Part shown: positions 23,799 through 24,264 of the stretch, piece after piece
How the letters are laid out: each line of letters begins with the position of its first letter
Position numbering within the stretch: the stretch's first letter is position 1
From: an uncultured Campylobacter sp.
GTDB taxonomy: Bacteria > Campylobacterota > Campylobacteria > Campylobacterales > Campylobacteraceae
NCBI RefSeq assembly: GCF_938041645.1
Contig: NZ_CALIST010000021.1
Span: 1-24,264 of the forward strand
Length of the DNA stretch: 24,264 bases
Direction: 5' to 3'
Program-made: the position numbers and the translations under genes
Notes under the pieces: generated by a model
Told to the model about the DNA's origin: nothing
Database searches by the model: none
Seen by the model: the letters and a program-made list of their open reading frames with translations, nothing else

Positions 23799-24264
23799 CC
23801 GAAGCGTCTTGCGAGCACCAGCGCTAAATTTAACTATTTTAAAGCCAAGGTCGAGCGCCCGCAAGCGGTCTAGGCCGCACTTTAAAATTTAGCCCGCAAT
23901 TTAAATTTAACTCCGCTTCACGCGCGCCGATGCATTTTATCTATACTTAATTTTAACTGCGTCCGCCGATTGATCGAGCTGCTCTTGGCGCGATGAACTT
24001 TTAAAATTTCATCGCCAAACATGGCGTGGAATTAGGATTTAAAAGTAAGTGCGGGTCAAATTCATAAGTTTAAAATTTTAAAGCGACATGCAATTTAAAA
24101 TTTCAGGTCTCTCACATGCTAGCGGTGCGAAATTTCGCGCAAGCTCAAAATCCGCACTAGGCAATTTTGTGCCGCTGCAAAATTTCTAGATCGCAACTCC
24201 GCTCAGTAGAATTTTCGGCGGTGCAGATGGGGGCGCAAAATCTGTGCCACGCAACCTTGCACGG
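23799..24264. other. Gene-free, repeat-rich end of window
   Basis: About 465 bases without a supported gene. It carries many AAATTT(T)A words (for example at 23884-23910 and 24058-24105), as in the other gaps. No clear terminator for the small lipoprotein gene was found. Confidence 0.45.

Noticed and set aside
23595..23864. 89-codon minus-strand frame over the small lipoprotein gene
   Set aside because: No ribosome site or signal; the plus-strand frame has both and a lipoprotein-like leader.

Overview
The window looks like a chromosome segment of a Campylobacterota bacterium, most likely a Campylobacter of the oral, moderate-GC group (C. gracilis / C. rectus / C. showae type). This rests on gene content, the Shine-Dalgarno and -10 style, the HQWRQPLS-type histidine kinase box, and intergenic DNA full of AAATTTTA-like words. 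The species is not determined.

The core (about 7.3-22.3 kb, all minus strand) is a respiratory sulfite reductase locus of the mcc/sir type described in Wolinella succinogenes. In transcription order it holds an OmpR-family response regulator and a sensor kinase with a periplasmic CxxCH motif (mccR/mccS-like), then the octaheme cytochrome c reductase MccA with seven CX2CH sites and one CX15CH site, an FKBP-type foldase (MccB), and a Tat-exported four-cluster Fe-S protein (MccC). Next come an NrfD-type membrane quinol dehydrogenase (MccD), a ResB/CcsA fusion haem c lyase (CcsA1), and a cysteine-rich Sel1-repeat protein. A tightly coupled six-gene block follows: double-NosL protein, 62-aa membrane protein, FtsX-type permease, ABC ATPase, polytopic membrane protein with a CPYC motif, and a third NosL-like protein. 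Within this block every junction is a short overlap: four are ATGA overlaps of 4 bases and one is 11 bases. Inferred electron flow is menaquinol to MccD to MccC to MccA, which reduces sulfite to sulfide in the periplasm. CcsA1 would attach the unusual haem, and the NosL/ABC block probably serves the copper next to the active-site haem.

Left flank (1-7.3 kb): a repeat-rich gene-free block, a secreted DUF4139 protein, an AT-rich cluster of duplicated small membrane-anchored proteins of unknown function (two paralogues, a 49-aa ORF between them, a four-helix membrane protein and a truncated copy of its start), an RBBP9/YdeN-type serine hydrolase and a DUF4213/DUF364 protein. A degenerate minisatellite with a period near 29 bp lies between the DUF364 gene and the end of the mcc operon.

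Right flank (22.3-24.3 kb): a gene-poor stretch with possible gene debris, a membrane protein with a His/Met-rich metal-binding-type tail, a perfect 12-bp inverted repeat upstream of it, and a small cysteine-rich probable lipoprotein. No tRNA, rRNA, transposase, integrase or CRISPR array was recognised by eye.
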